Shown one piece after another: positions 24,069 through 37,389 of a stretch of DNA of 64,000 nt (positions within the stretch are counted from its first letter, which is position 1; each line of letters opens with the position of its first letter). The position numbers were made by a program, and so were the translations under genes. The notes under the pieces were generated by a model. That model did no database searches. It had not been told where the DNA came from and saw nothing but the letters and a program-made list of their open reading frames with translations. Origin of the DNA: Callaeas wilsoni (taxonomy: Eukaryota > Chordata > Aves > Passeriformes > Callaeidae); the NCBI GenBank assembly GCA_013398955.1, contig VWPU01018958.1:1-64000 (forward strand). The letters run 5' to 3'.

Positions 24069-24254
24069 TATAGAATCATAGAATCACAGAAAGGTTTGGG
24101 TTGAGATCATCTAGTTCCAAACCCCCCGCCATGGGCAGGGACACCTTTCACTATCCCAGGTTGCTCAGAGCTCCATCCAGCCTGGATATACACCAAGGCC
24201 AACCTGGCCTGGAACCCTTCTGGGGATGGCGCAACCACAACTTCTCCAGGAAAC
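24069..24254 (-). mobile_element. CR1 LINE 3' end
   Basis: The + strand begins with two ATAGAATC-type units, the inverted form of the CR1 terminal ATTCTATG repeats. These are followed by GGTTTGGGTTGAGATCATCT, CCGCCATGGGCAGGGACACC, CAGGTTGCTCAGAGCTCCA and TCCAGCCTGG. That is the reverse complement of a young bird CR1 3' end. The element therefore reads right to left and is 5'-truncated at about 24254. A short duplicated piece near 24190-24210 interrupts the usual order. Confidence 0.92.
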
Positions 24255-25717
24255 TTGCTCCCTTATCATTAATACAACTGCACAATGAAAGTATTAGATG
24301 TACTTTTGGTTGTGAACAACTGTAAACAGATTCTTTTTATTCTCCTTAGAGAATGATTAAGTGCATGACTTCTGTTACATTTTCTTATTTTCTGCATCTC
24401 CTTGCATCACGACACTGGATAGCCTGCAGTACCTCCCAGTGCTTCTGCTGGCTGGGGATGTCTCCCCCTTTTGATGTGGGAGCTTCTTCTTGCAGACAAC
24501 TCAGTTCTGAGTGTGAGGGAGCTGTTACAACCAAAATTACATGGCATGTGAAGGCCAATTGAAGCTCTGAATGTGGCAAAGGTTCTTGGAAAACATGTCT
24601 AGCCAGACAAGGTTGTTTAAAGTTCTACCAATACTCTCCAAACTGGTGTCCGTGGACTACTGTGTGGCATTCTCACAGAACAAGCTGTTCTTGTTTCCAG
24701 CTGCTAAGTCACATTAAAGTCAGCTAAAAATATATTAGTTTCCTGGTATTAGTTCTTTTCATGTGAGCAACTGATGTGGGGTAAAATGGAATTCTGAGGA
24801 GGAACAGAACTGGATTTTGATATTGAAAACAGAGTTGTAATGTAGATCTCAGATCTCAGAAATGAAGGAAAACGAGGTCTGTGAAGTCCTGCAGAGGAAG
24901 ATAGTTTTTATTTCAGATCACACAGGGGAAGAAAAGATGTATGCAGATCCTCTTTTTGTTAAAATTTGTTCAGGGAAAAGGTAATAATTATTGTGGCATA
25001 ATAACCTGAAATCAAAAGTGCATGTTTAATTTGGGTGCAGAAGAAAGGCCTTGTTCAACCTCCAAGCACTAGCTGTTGTGGCTGCACTGGGGGAAGGGAA
25101 GATCTTCCGCTGCTCTGCTTCAGTGAGTGGCATCAAGAGACCTGCTGCTGTGCCACCATATTGATGCATGTAGTTCTTGATGAATTGGTCACTGCACCAA
25201 TAAAAGTCAGACTGGCTCCTGAGCAGAAGGGAAGTTCTGGTGTATTTCTGGCATCTGTTTTGGGTGTTGGGTTGTCATTGAGTCTTAATTAATAACAAGC
25301 TGTTCACATCAAAATCCCCATTAGAAACAACCTGGCCATTACTGCGTCACTTTGCAGTTGTGTTCAAGTGATATGAAGCAGTACAAAAAGTACTCCTTTA
25401 GTAAAACTTGTAGAAATTATAACCATCCTCTTGAATTCAGGCTTTCTGAAAACTTCTGTCAGTCTAAGTTTGGAACTTCCTGCTTACGTATAAGGGGCTA
25501 AATTTTCTTATCTACCAGGGGGAGCTGCTCTGTGTCTCGTCATAAAGGTGTTCTTAAATTGGCTGGTAAGTCTTGAACCCTAGTGCTCCTTTGCTGGCTA
25601 AGAGTGCAAACCAGTTCAGGTGTTGTACCAGATCATCCTGACTAGGGACTCTGGCATCACTCAAACACAACCAACTTTCTTTCCATTTTGAAAATATATT
25701 ATTCAGAAATGAAATGA
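24255..25717. other. Non-coding, nothing recognised
   Basis: Mixed composition, with short frames of no recognisable product. No repeat ends were seen before the LTR that begins at 25718. Confidence 0.45.
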
Positions 25718-26396
25718 TGTGTTGTGCTGGTTTGAAAGCAAAACCAGTGAGAAACTCCCAGTCAGAAGTACAATTTAATAGGAAAAACTAAAATAAATGC
25801 AATAGTACAAAAAAGAAACCACTGACAGAGTCAGGATACAACCTGACACCCTGTCAGTCAGGGTGTTGGTAGCAGTCCAATAAAATGGTGGCTGCAGTCC
25901 TTCAGAGTTCTGCTGAAGATGGTTCTGTTGAAGCAGTGATCCTGTAGAAAAGGTCTGGTCTTCACCTGAAGGTCTAGTGGTAGCTCTTGTCCTCTGGGAA
26001 TCCAGTAGGTAAGGGCTGACTCTGGTGTTCGAAATCTTAGCTTATATCCAGGATGGGATGCTTGGTTCCTCCCTCTGGGCAGAGCATCTCACAATGGGAG
26101 GATGTAATTTTATCAGCCATGTGGTGAGACTGGATGGCCCATTAATGGGAGATATCCCCCCTAGAGGGAGGATGGGTCATGGGAGAGATAAGGAACCCTG
26201 CCCCACCTGGTTTCAACAGCTTGCCTATTAACAGAAGATAGTCCAGAGAGAGGAGGCAAGGGACACAGCCCCACCTAGTTTTAACAGCTCCTGAAGATGG
26301 TAATAGAATACACTGCAACCCAGGACATGTGTGTGAACAGGTTGCCTTCCATATGACCAATTGGTCTCTAATTTGAGTGTCAGTTTGTGTAACACA
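25718..26396. mobile_element. Solo LTR of an endogenous retrovirus, passerine type
   Basis: The block starts TGTGTT and ends AACACA, a perfect 6-base terminal inverted repeat with the TG...CA ends of retroviral LTRs, and spans 679 bases. Internal words (GGTTTGAAAGCAAAACCAGT, CTGACAGAGTCAGGATACAA, TGGTGGCTGCAGTCC, CTGGGCAGAGCATCTC, GGATGATGTAATT-like) match an LTR family I remember as common in songbirds; the exact family name is not certain. There is no gag, pol or env sequence on either side, so it is a solo LTR. No clear target-site duplication flanks it. Orientation is unresolved: AATAAA occurs on the + strand, but near the left end, which is an odd place for a + strand LTR. A small hairpin lies at 25846-25866. 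Confidence 0.8.
25846..25866. repeat. Short hairpin inside the LTR
   Basis: ACACCCTG and CAGGGTGT form an 8-base perfect stem around a 5-base TCAGT loop. It lies in what I recall as a conserved part of this LTR family, so it may be structural in the viral transcript. Confidence 0.5.
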
Positions 26397-29300
26397 CCAC
26401 CCCTTTCTAGCCTGTCATGCCTGCCAGTATGTTATATCCGTGTAGATGCCTACATACAGTTCCTCTTCATTCTGTGGACTCCTAATCTCCATGTGTAGCT
26501 TATATTTTATTGACTCCGGTCTCTCCCTTCTAGTCTGCTTTCCCTTTATTCTTTTATTTGTTAGCTCCATTGTAAAGCATTGTACTGCATCTATACTGCA
26601 TTCTATTCTTGTGATATAAAGCATTACAACCCCACAATATTTGTTGGTTACTGCAATCTAATTACAGATTAATGTCACATTAACTTCTTAGGATAAATTT
26701 TAATAAAATAACAAAAATATGCTTAGAATGTTTCAGTCATGCTTTTTTGTAAGCTGTGCCCTCACACTCCAAGGACATGATTCTGATGATAATTTTTACC
26801 AAAAAACACAAACCAAAACAACAAACTTGTAGAACATTTTTGTTGTGGTGACTGTTTTCACACGTGGATTTTTGAATGAATTCTTTTCTGAAGAAGTTAC
26901 TACAAAGTTTTTCATTAATCATGTTTCTGCACTACTTATATGCGACATCCTCAGCCTTGAAAAATATGATTTTGTTATTAATGCAAGGTGGGAAGTTGGA
27001 GCCTGACCATATCCCACCTAATAATGAGTACAAATAGAATGAAAACGTTTCATATTACCCAAAACTTCCTTTTGACTGTGTATCAAAACTTAGTTTTAAA
27101 TGCAATTTATTGACAATTTATTGAATTAATATTATGCAGTAGAATAATTAAGGGATAAGTGGTTCAGATCAATACTGTGTAAGCATGTTTAATGTTGGGA
27201 TATAATGTTGGTTGTTAGTGTAATGGCTATAAAGAAAAGAATTTTCAAAACTCTCAATTTTTTCTCAATATTTATGACACAGAGGAGCAATGGTGTAGTT
27301 TAAGCAGTTCTGTGTACAACTATCTGAAGAAGTAATAGTCACATTTAGGATTATAGCTATACTTCCTGCTAGCTTGATAGAATTCTTCATTTTCAGTTTG
27401 ATAATAAGAACAATTTTTCCCTCAGCAAACTCTGCTGGTTAAATTTATTGTGACTGTAATAGAGACTTCTCAGTAGTAGCGTTTGCACTCAGGTTTGACT
27501 GAATGTTTGATTACAAGCTAATTTTTTGAAATGACATTAACAGAATGTGGCAATAGTTTCCTAAAATTCCATTATAGGATGAAAATTAACTGAATAAGGA
27601 AAATATAATACACAGGAATACAAAATTAATAAATTCAGAATATCTAATGCAGCCTGATTTTAAGGAGATTCTCTAGGAAATAGCTTGCAAAATGTTTGAC
27701 ATTTTGTACTTAGTGCAATATTATTGGAGTATCAAGAGGCCCTATGGCTTGTATTTCTCTAATGACTACTACTAGTTTAAAGCTTGTGTCCCTTATAATT
27801 ATCCTGGTGTTTATTGTGTAATTATATATGTTGCTCTGACAAGAATACTAAAAGAGTCTGCAGGCATTGTGAAAGATTTGCATTGTACATAGTGGTATCA
27901 ATGAAATGAACATATCTTCATAATAAAAAGTACAACATGTTAAATTCACCACAGTGAAAGATTTTTCTTTCAATTTTTTAAAATGTGTGGGTTGTGAGCA
28001 GCACAGACAAAAAGGCTTCTATACAAGTTTGTGCTCATGTCCTTGCAAAACTGCAGAGCAAAAAAGTTACTTTGATGAATTTCATGTGTCATAGAGCCCA
28101 ATAAAAGTTGTCATTAATGACTAGCTAAATGTGTGCAGTTGTTTGTCTTCCTTGTGACCTTTGTGCGCTTACCTAGACAGTGAATGTACTGGATGCCAGC
28201 ATATCTGATTGGGATTAAGAGTAACATGATTTAGGTTGTGTTCTTGACTTGCTTCACCACTTTACACAAATCATTTCATTACCTCAAGCCTGTCGGTTAT
28301 TCCAGTGAAAGAAGTCTTGTGACCACGTACTTAATAGACTGTTGGAAGTTCTGAGTAAAATTTGATCACCTTTGTCAATTCTGATGTCTTCTTGTCTGTC
28401 CTCCAAATGATCTGTGCATCTTTATGTGGGAAAACTTTGCAGTACTACTTCCGTACTAGTTAATAATTTAATATTGGTATTGATATTATTCAAAGAGAAA
28501 AATCATTTGGGCTGAAAATATGAACCTTTTTTGACTTTTCTGAACTGTCATAGGTATAGTAGAAATAATAATTTTAAACAATGTATAGTGTCATAATAGA
28601 ATCAATAATTTTGAGGTGTATTAATTTCCTTTTATGGTTTCATCTGAGGAGTAAGAAAAATGGGGTTATGAAGATGTTCAACAATCAATTCCTGTTGCAG
28701 AAAATTTTGTTAATTTAGAATATAACCAGAAGTTTTTAGGGAATAAAAAGTTCAAAAAGTATCCCAAATAAGAAATGTTAGGCAGATACGAGGCATTTTG
28801 TATTGAATCTATAATATTTTTTAATCATTTTTTGAATGGTACTAATTAGCTGATAAAGGAAAATGTGAATGGGGGAATGCAGACTCAGCTCACATGAGAC
28901 TATGGCAGCTCAGGCAGCTACAGAAAATTGCCTAAGGAATCAGACAAAAGTATGTCATCTCAGTTTAACAGCAGAAATAATATGATAATTCTTTTCCCCC
29001 ATGTGTTCCCACAAAAAAAAAAAAAAAAAGAAAAGCTTTTCCTAATGGAATCATGACACTTTCCAATGGAAAACCAAAACACTTCAGTGAAATAATTATT
29101 TTCCTTTCGTCAAAAATTTGAATACAGATTCAAGACTTGTCGTTCTAGCATACATCTAGTTTTTTGCGGGTAACTTCCTTTACATGGCAGAAAAATCCTC
29201 AAAGATTGGAATTAAGGCTCCTAGTCAACATGCCGTACTTAAACAAGCCTCTCATTTGGCTTGCCCTCATTAGTGACTGACTCAGATTACACATACCACA

Positions 29301-30239
29301 CTGCAGTGGCTTTCTGACACAATAAAAAGATTGCATACTTGAGTGATATTTATACAGTTCTGTCAAATAACTGACTCAGGGTTTTTAAGGCTTTGTAAAT
29401 GTGTGTGTATCTCAGTCTACATTCCCAATCCCAGCAATCTCATCATGCTTTAAAACTGCTGGAGAAGCCTCTGGCACACGCTTCTCCTCAGCTGATTTAG
29501 AGCTCTCCCAAAGGTCACTGGATGAAGTCTGGGAGCTGGCATGGGCCTGGGATATGCACAATAGGCAGCTGGGATGTGGATACCCTGTTTTTAAGGAGAA
29601 GACAGTTAAATAGTATGTGTGAGGGTTATTGCATGCCTTAGTGCCAGTGACCTATTTTGGGCATGTTTGGATCAGGGAGTATAAAAGTAATCTCAGTGTC
29701 TTGAATGTGCTACATTTTGTAGTGTGCTCATTCCAAAGTTTCATTAACAATTTTCTATTTCTATAAACTGTACTTTAGAAAAGAACAGTTGTAGTATTGT
29801 TTTACAATATGTATGTGTAAATACATCATTTCAAGTGCATCTTGCTAATATTAATCTGAAGTCAGTCTTAAGCATCCCATGAAATCAGCAGTATATGATT
29901 ATAAATCAAGGACTACACTGACAGTATTTTTGTCATGACCTTAGGAAAGACAGATTTTCCATGCTGGAATAAATCATACCCTGGAATCCTACAAAAAGCA
30001 TTGTCTTTAGTGGGAGCCTGTTTCACTTGTAAAGCAACAATAATGAGGATTCATTTCTCCTTGTCCATATAGATACCTGCCTTCAGGGGAAATGAGGACA
30101 TGTTGAGACACAGAGGTCAGCCTGTCACTTATGGTTTCTCGTGTTTTGTATTCCCAAGAGGAATGCCTTGTGCACACCAGAGTCCTGGGAACTAATAATT
30201 TTTCCCTAAATAGAAATGTTTTTCTGCAAATATTTATGT
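26397..30239. other. Non-coding AT-rich DNA
   Basis: No exon or recognisable element. There is a 17-base A run at 29013-29029. The block from about 29090 to 29400 looks single-copy and contains TGACTCAG-type words, but nothing firm. Confidence 0.45.
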
Positions 30240-30259
30240 TAAATAAACGTTCGGTCAGG

Positions 30260-30560
30260 TGCACTGACGGACCAGGGTGGACCAGGACTCCCAATAGCCG
30301 AAGCCTTAAGAAAGTCCCGTGCTCCAGGGCTTCCCAACTTTCTGCTGTAGAGCTGAGAGGCTTGGCAGGATCTGGCTGCATAGGCTGGAGCCTGAAAGCT
30401 GTGGAAAGGAGGGATTTGTGGGCGGTTGTGGAGGAATGGCTGGGTGTAGGGCCGGCAGGATCGGGGATGCAGGGCTGTGAGCGGGGAGCCAGGACGGCTC
30501 CGCGGGCGCGGGGCTGGGGCGCCCCGGCAGCTGCTGGGGAAAGCAAGGTGGGGGATTAGC
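30260..30560. promoter_or_regulatory. Small CpG-dense block, possible internal promoter
   Basis: In an AT-rich surround, this segment becomes GC-rich, and from about 30415 to 30530 it holds roughly eleven CpG dinucleotides, including CTCCGCGGGCGCGGGG. In a methylated vertebrate genome such CpG density survives mainly where DNA stays unmethylated. A donor-like AAG/GTGGGG follows at about 30547. The frames on both strands (142 and 179 codons) are open only because GC-rich DNA lacks stops, and resemble no protein. It could instead be a recent GC-rich insertion. Confidence 0.4.
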
Positions 30561-33500
30561 AAGCGTGAAAGTACAGCAGTGCTGATTTCACTGAGCAGCT
30601 GCTGCATGCAGTGAGGGTATTTCCTGGAGGAAGTTTCATCTGTTGGGATTGTCAGAATGAAATATTCTCTTAGTTTCCAGTTCGTGGGAAATTAATAAAA
30701 GGATTTTTTGTTTGATTTGGAGTAAAACCAAATAACCCTCCCTGCTTCCCACCAAAACTTTTCACAAATCAGAAATGCTGCTCTTCAGCCAGCTTCACTC
30801 AACAAACAGACCACTGGGAGAATGTGCTTTATTCACGCTTGTACTGAGATCTGATTTTGCAGACAAATGCAAGACTGAAAAAGTAAATTTGTTCATAGAC
30901 AACTTACCTATTCTAATACTAACCTTCTAAATCAGCTGGTAGTTTCTGCATTTGATGAGTTCTTTCATCTTTACATATGGTTATAAAACTCAACTCTGAA
31001 ACTAATGCAGAAGTGCTGATCAGAATTCGTCCTGATGCTTTTCAGAAAGCCAAATTAACATTTGAATTAGAGAGCCCAATACTTTTCCTTGAATGTTTGG
31101 AACATTAAAACACAACTCATGCTGTAGATTTTAAATGTCAGTACTCAGAATAATAATCACACAAAACCCAAGCAAAGGAGACATCTAGATAATGGAGGCT
31201 TGCTTTCATCTTGTCACAGAAAGCATAATAATGTTTTTTAGGGAGAAACTGTAGGTGTAGAACAAGCTTCCTCAATCTATATGGCATCTGAGAAGGATCC
31301 TCTTCAGAGTTCCTGAAATGCTTTTCTGACATTTGCAGCGATCACCCTGTGCCAGGTAGTAATATTTACAGTTTACTACTCAGAAATAATTTTTAAACTC
31401 GTGTTCATTTTCTTGGCCTTCACCAGCCCTGGTCCAATGCCTGATGTGTTGGCCGAGAAAACAGCCATTCCCATTACCAGGGACTTATTTGGTATTTATC
31501 AGTTTGCAATAGATACTTGGGACAAGGGATTTTTTTAAATGGGAAGGTGTGTCACCATCTAATGAATTTGTGGTCTAGTTTGCAGAGAGTATGAGTCATT
31601 ATAGTCCCTTGTGGTGGATTTTTCATCTGATTCCTGAAGTCTCAGCTCAGTCCTGTGCCATGGCCAGGACAGTACTGTTACAGTTGCAAGACCAACAGTT
31701 TTTGGCAAGTGGCATTTACTGGTTACAGAGGACTGCACAGCTGTACATTAGTGTGGAGAAACCAGCCAGCACAGCCCTGTCTCTGTCAGAAACTGGGTGG
31801 TAAATAAAGTTCACCTGAGTGAATCTTCAGCTGCAGTGAGATAGGTAGTTCATCAGCAGAGTTCTTAATTCATTCTGACTAATTGTTGGGAGATCCCAGC
31901 ACACTTAAGAAACGCAAACTCTCGTGCCCTCAATGCTGCCGTTCACTCTGCCTGTACTCCCTGGGGACATGGTTGCGGGCAGGGGAGCTCTGGTTGGTGT
32001 TGGCACCCCTGAGAGAGCTTAGTTGTGGTTTTCCTAGATCCCAGAGTACTTACTGAGCAGTGTCCCCTTGTGCAAGTGCCAGTGGTTTCAGACAGAATAT
32101 GATGCTACTAATTTAACAGGGAAAACTAGTAAAATCTGGCTTGAGGTTGTTACTATAGCCAGCCTTTGGTCTTTTGTCTGTTTTACTTGGGGGTGGTCTC
32201 TGATCTGTTAGGGAGAAGAGCATAAAACTTAATCCCTTTCTTCCACAAATAAAGAGACAAAAGATTTTTCTATGTGTGCATCACTTGGTGCAAGGAGGCA
32301 GTCAATCAGCACCATCCAGAGGGATACAGTAAAGGATTCTTACACATCTTTAGAGAGTTATGCCCCTCCAAAAAGGACAGTAACATCACAAAACTGAGAC
32401 ATTTGTGGACTCATCTTTGCAGTTTCCTGGTATATTTCAGAAGATTTTCTGGATTATATTTTTGATGTGATATAAGATTGTTTTTATCAGATAATATAAG
32501 AATATATCTTTAAATGTACTACTGGGTTTGAGACTGTAGCATTGTCAGAAAATTACTACCTTAGCAGTGCTTGGACAGCTATCCACTACTATGTCATATA
32601 TGAGTGTTTCTATATAAATTAACAATAACTTTGTATTTCTGAAAACAATGTAATATACTTGGTTACATAATGAGCAGCAGGAAAAGTGTTAATTCTTCAT
32701 AGAAGCTGCTAGAAGATTCTTATTTTACACAAAATATTGACATTGGCAGTTCAGAAGATTATTCTCTTCCAGTTTCAAGTGCTTTCCTCATTCATTCCCT
32801 CTCAATAGGGAGATACCTTTCTTTCCTAATTTGGTTTTCAAGGTCACTACTGAAATGGTTGGTTTTTTGCAGAGAACTAGTAGATATTCCATCTTTTCCT
32901 AAAACTCCTTGACATACCTTTATGAAATATTAGTGAAAACCCTGTCTCTCTCCCAGAAAAATTATATAAAAGCTGAAATCTCTTAAGGCTTTGAAACTCA
33001 AATAGAAGTTGTGTTCAGACATGAGGGGTCATTCTTAGTCTACTGAACCTCAGCTCTGACAGGACAGAGGCTTCATGGCTGATTCGACTCTCACTGATGC
33101 CAGCAGAGAAAAGTCCATTCAGATTCTTGCATAGCAACTTCATGACATCAGGAGATGACAGGTGCTCTAACTCATGTGCAGATTTAATACAACAGCTGCT
33201 TCAAAAATGCATATGTACTAATAGCTAATAAACTGCCTTTTAACTTGTTCTCAAGTTGTAATGTCAGAAGTGCAGGAACTTTTGTTTAGGAGGTTTTTCA
33301 TTAAAAATATTTGCCAAATTGCTTTAAAAAGCAATATGGAACTATCTCAGCAAAATGGTTCTAAAATGTGTCCATTTTTGAGAGACTTGCTTCTTGACAC
33401 ATAAGTTTATAAAGAAGATGATCTTGAAAGGCCAACATCTTGATTTAAAAAAAAAACAGAAGAAAGAAAAAAACGACAAAATATTTAATTGCAACACGAA

Positions 33501-36500
33501 ACTGAAGGGCTTTTTTATTATTTGTTGGGAAAAAATAGCATTTGTGCTTTTTGTCTAGAAAAAACAAATAGTTTTATTTAATAACCAGAAGCAATCCATT
33601 AAGAAAATACCAAAACATTGCATTTGTGTGACTTTTAATCCCTTTCTAGACCTGCAAATACAGTCGGCTTCTTCATTTTGTTTGTGAGAACTCATTGAGA
33701 TATCACAAGAAAAAGATAAAGAGGAATGATTATTATGGAAAAAACTGTATTGCATCTGCATAGTGTACCCAGAGTTGTTTCAGTGAACACTTTAGGAGTA
33801 TACTGCCCACGTACTTCCAACTCAGGTTTCTGTGTTTATTATGCTAGCAAAATACTGTAGTCATGGAAAGACATAAAACCCTTGGGATAACTCCATGTAC
33901 ACATTACTCAGAAATTCTGGTGTAGTTCTCAGCAAAATTTATTTTGGGGATTATAGCTCTGGAGTGTTTGTAATTGCAGTCCTAAGAGCGGCTCAAAAGC
34001 TAGAGCTAGTTATAACTTCTACATCTTAAAGGCCGATCCTTCAGTGCTTATTGAGGAAAATTGCTCATTGGTTTCAGTGGGAATTTAGCCTCATCAATAA
34101 GCACTACAAAGTCAGGCCCTAGAGAGTCCCACTTCATAAATCAATTATAATTCATTCATCAAAAAAAAAAAGCTAATTCTGATTCAGTTTTAAACACTCA
34201 ATCTCATTTCAAATCATTAGTTACCTAATCATGAAGGAAATTAAAATATTGTTAGAATTAATCGCGTGTGACTCAGCAGTCCAAAAGACCTTCAGCTAAC
34301 AGATTGAGTTAAAACTTTCCAGTGATGCAATATGCTAAACAAATATAACTGGGGATTTTGTTAGATCAGAGCATTGTTTGTGCATAAGCTGTTGTGAGGT
34401 AAGTCAATGTAAGATTATTGATAATGCATGATGAAGAGAAAGCATTTCTGATAAAGAATGTGGTTATCTGAGGAAGCAAACGCAACTTGAAATGAGAATC
34501 TTGCTTTTCCACTTGGAAGCTGTGTTGACAGCAGAAGTAATGACAGCAGTATCTGTCATACCAATGCCATTATAAAAGTGATGGAGAAGCTGCCTTTGCT
34601 TTGTAAATGAACTTTGCTTATTTTTTTAAAAAATGTATTAGATGATATTTAACACAGGAGCTTTATTAATTCCGGAGGGAAAACCAGTCTTACTGCTTTG
34701 GGACTGGTCATAATACTTACTTTGGGATTATAAAGCAGTGGTTGGTGCAGCTGTGCAAGGATAGGAACCTGTTGGGCTGCTTGTCCTTAAAGAGCTTTGG
34801 CCCCTTTCCAGAAAAAACAGACAGAAGCAATATTTTGTGATCCTATCTGTAAACATGGCAAGAAGTCAAACACGTGAGAGCTTGTGTCAGCTTTTCTTTT
34901 TTTCCTTTGCAATAATTCTCCATTAGCTTTCAGAGGTAAGAATCAACCTGTTTACAAAACACATCACAGCTGTGTAAATAAAATACCTTCCTCTAGCAAT
35001 TATATAGGCATCAGGACAAAATGCAGTGCTGCTGAATTCTAGTTACACTGCTGCTTCATCTCTGTTTGCAGCATAACTGTAAACAAAAAAATAAAATACC
35101 TAATGGGCAATGGGGCTGAAGAAGGTTTGGAATGGCCATTTTTGCTTTTCCTGTCTATTCCTGTTTCAAGTATGCAGCCATTCTACTGCACTGGGAATGA
35201 ATTTTGTGTCTAATCTATTGCATTCTTTTAGAATTAATTCAGGAGGTAACGTTTTAATCATATTTTGATGTTCATATCTCACTGAAGAGAATAGTGTTCT
35301 TCCTTTTATGCTGATGCTGAATTGGATAGTTCTCTGTAAAAGAGAAGCAAGATTGTGACAGCATGCCTAAACTCCAAATTTATTGCACAGTAGTTTGGAT
35401 ATTCAAACATAATGAGAAAGAAATGTGCTTCAAATTTGCAGTTACTAAAACTACTGCACTCATGGGTTGCTCTGTTTTCTTTTACTGCTCATGACAGCGC
35501 TATGGTTACAGTTCTATTGACTACACATAATTAATTTTCTAGACAAATAAGATAATAAAGCCTTCCTATGAGTGTATGCTTTCTTAATTAATTAAGTTGA
35601 TTTGACTAGTTAGCTTTAGTTTCTTTGGTATCAGTAAAAACCAGAAACCTCAAAAAGTGTCCATGCAATAAAGATGCTGTGCATTTCTGTATGTCCATTA
35701 TTAAATAGGTTTCATGGGTAACATAAGAAGCCCTCTGATATTTTTCTTTTCTCATACCTGGGAAATACCAGTCAGCTAAAGTCTCTTTCTGACAGCTGTG
35801 GTAGCTTTCTTAGCATAATTATATCCCTGTCCAGAACTATGGTCTTCATCCTTCAGCTGGTGAGGTCTCATTGCTTTTTGGGGTTGAGTGGTCCCATTAT
35901 TCCTGCAAAAATGCTGGCTGTAATCTGAAAGCTGCTGAAGTCAGAGAAAAGATCCCTGCTGATGTCAGGAGACTCTGAATCAGATTTGACCAGTTCCAGC
36001 ATAAAGCCAAATAGCAACTTTCATATATGTTAGAAAACTGCTTACAAAGTGTAAAAACTTACTTGATAATTGGTAAAACACCGATATTTTTGGTGACCTT
36101 TTGTTGTTCATGGCTTCGGACTGCAAGCTAGCTGTTTAGTTTAAAAGGACACTGAAGGTTTTCCTGAATTAATTACGGGCTCTTAAAGTTGCTGAAACAA
36201 GTGATTTGTCCATGATTACTTTAATGCAAAGTAGTGATTTTACCCACAAAAACGATATGCTTGGAAAAAAAAAGATTGATTGTCTGTCACAACTTGTTTT
36301 TAGAAAGATTTATCATGAAACTTGAATTCCTCTGATAAGTTGTGTTACACTCCAGTGAACGCTCTGGCCACCTTGTATGAGCAAATATTATTTCTGTGAG
36401 TAATGGCTGCCAAGACGAAGACATCTGGCAACAGCTGACTTCTTTGTACTTCTTACTGCTTCAGTTGCCTTACTCTGGTAGCTAAATGAGATGTTATAAT

Positions 36501-37389
36501 TAGGAACTCACCAACATGGTATTCATTTTAGAGGTCAAGTTCTGAACACACTTTTCTGACAAATCTCCCAGTACTGTCTGTGGGAATGTTATTTATGTCA
36601 GGATTAAGTTCCTTATTTGACTGTTAATTCCATGGCCGTGCTGCACAGCTTGATAATAGGGAAGCTCATAAAATAAAGATGCACTAGCTCTGTGACTAAA
36701 CTCTGTAATGCATGTGAAAATTGTTTTTTCTTTTTATAATTACAGCTGGTATTTCAGTGTTCTCTGCCAGGCCTCACTTTCCTCCATTCACACCCCTTTT
36801 TTTTCTTCCTGATACTGTCACAAACATTAATTTGATCACTTTCCAACATACTTGGAAAAAAATTCTCTATAATTTATAGCTGGCCCTGACAAGATTACTG
36901 AAAATAGACAACTGATGTATATCTATATAACTCTGTTGACTTTCATTCTTTTTTATATTTGCAGAGGATAGAGATGTAGATCTCTGTTTTCTTCCTGTCT
37001 AAACAGATAAGTAAAATATCTTTTAAATACCTTCAGAAGAACCGCAATTACAGCTATTTTTTTTACCAGTTACGTTTTGCAGCTATAGGAATTATTACCT
37101 TCTCTAAAAAGCCCCCATTTTTTATCTTCGTTTCTGAAACACAACAAACCTATACTTCCATTTCCTGCATCCACTGCAGCAAAAGACCTGTCTGTTCTTG
37201 GACTGCTATCTGTGTCTTAGTACATAATTTGGTACAACAGGAGCAAAGCAGAAAATCAAAGCAGTTGGTGCTTATGTTTGTCACATATTCATTATGCACA
37301 TTTGGATATTTTACTCCAGCCTAGGGTTACTCTGGTTCCTTGACCAAAACTGATGCCTCTGTTCCTAAGCATGATGACCAAGACAGGTG
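30561..37389. other. Non-coding AT-rich DNA, possible conserved element near 34.2-34.6 kb
   Basis: No exon was supported. Several AT-rich blocks with TAAT-type words occur, the best at 34180-34620. Short homopolymer runs are scattered throughout. No transposon ends were recognised. Confidence 0.45.

Noticed and set aside
30007..30559. Overlapping 142- and 179-codon frames on opposite strands
   Set aside because: Both cover the CpG-dense block, where stop codons are rare; neither resembles a protein.
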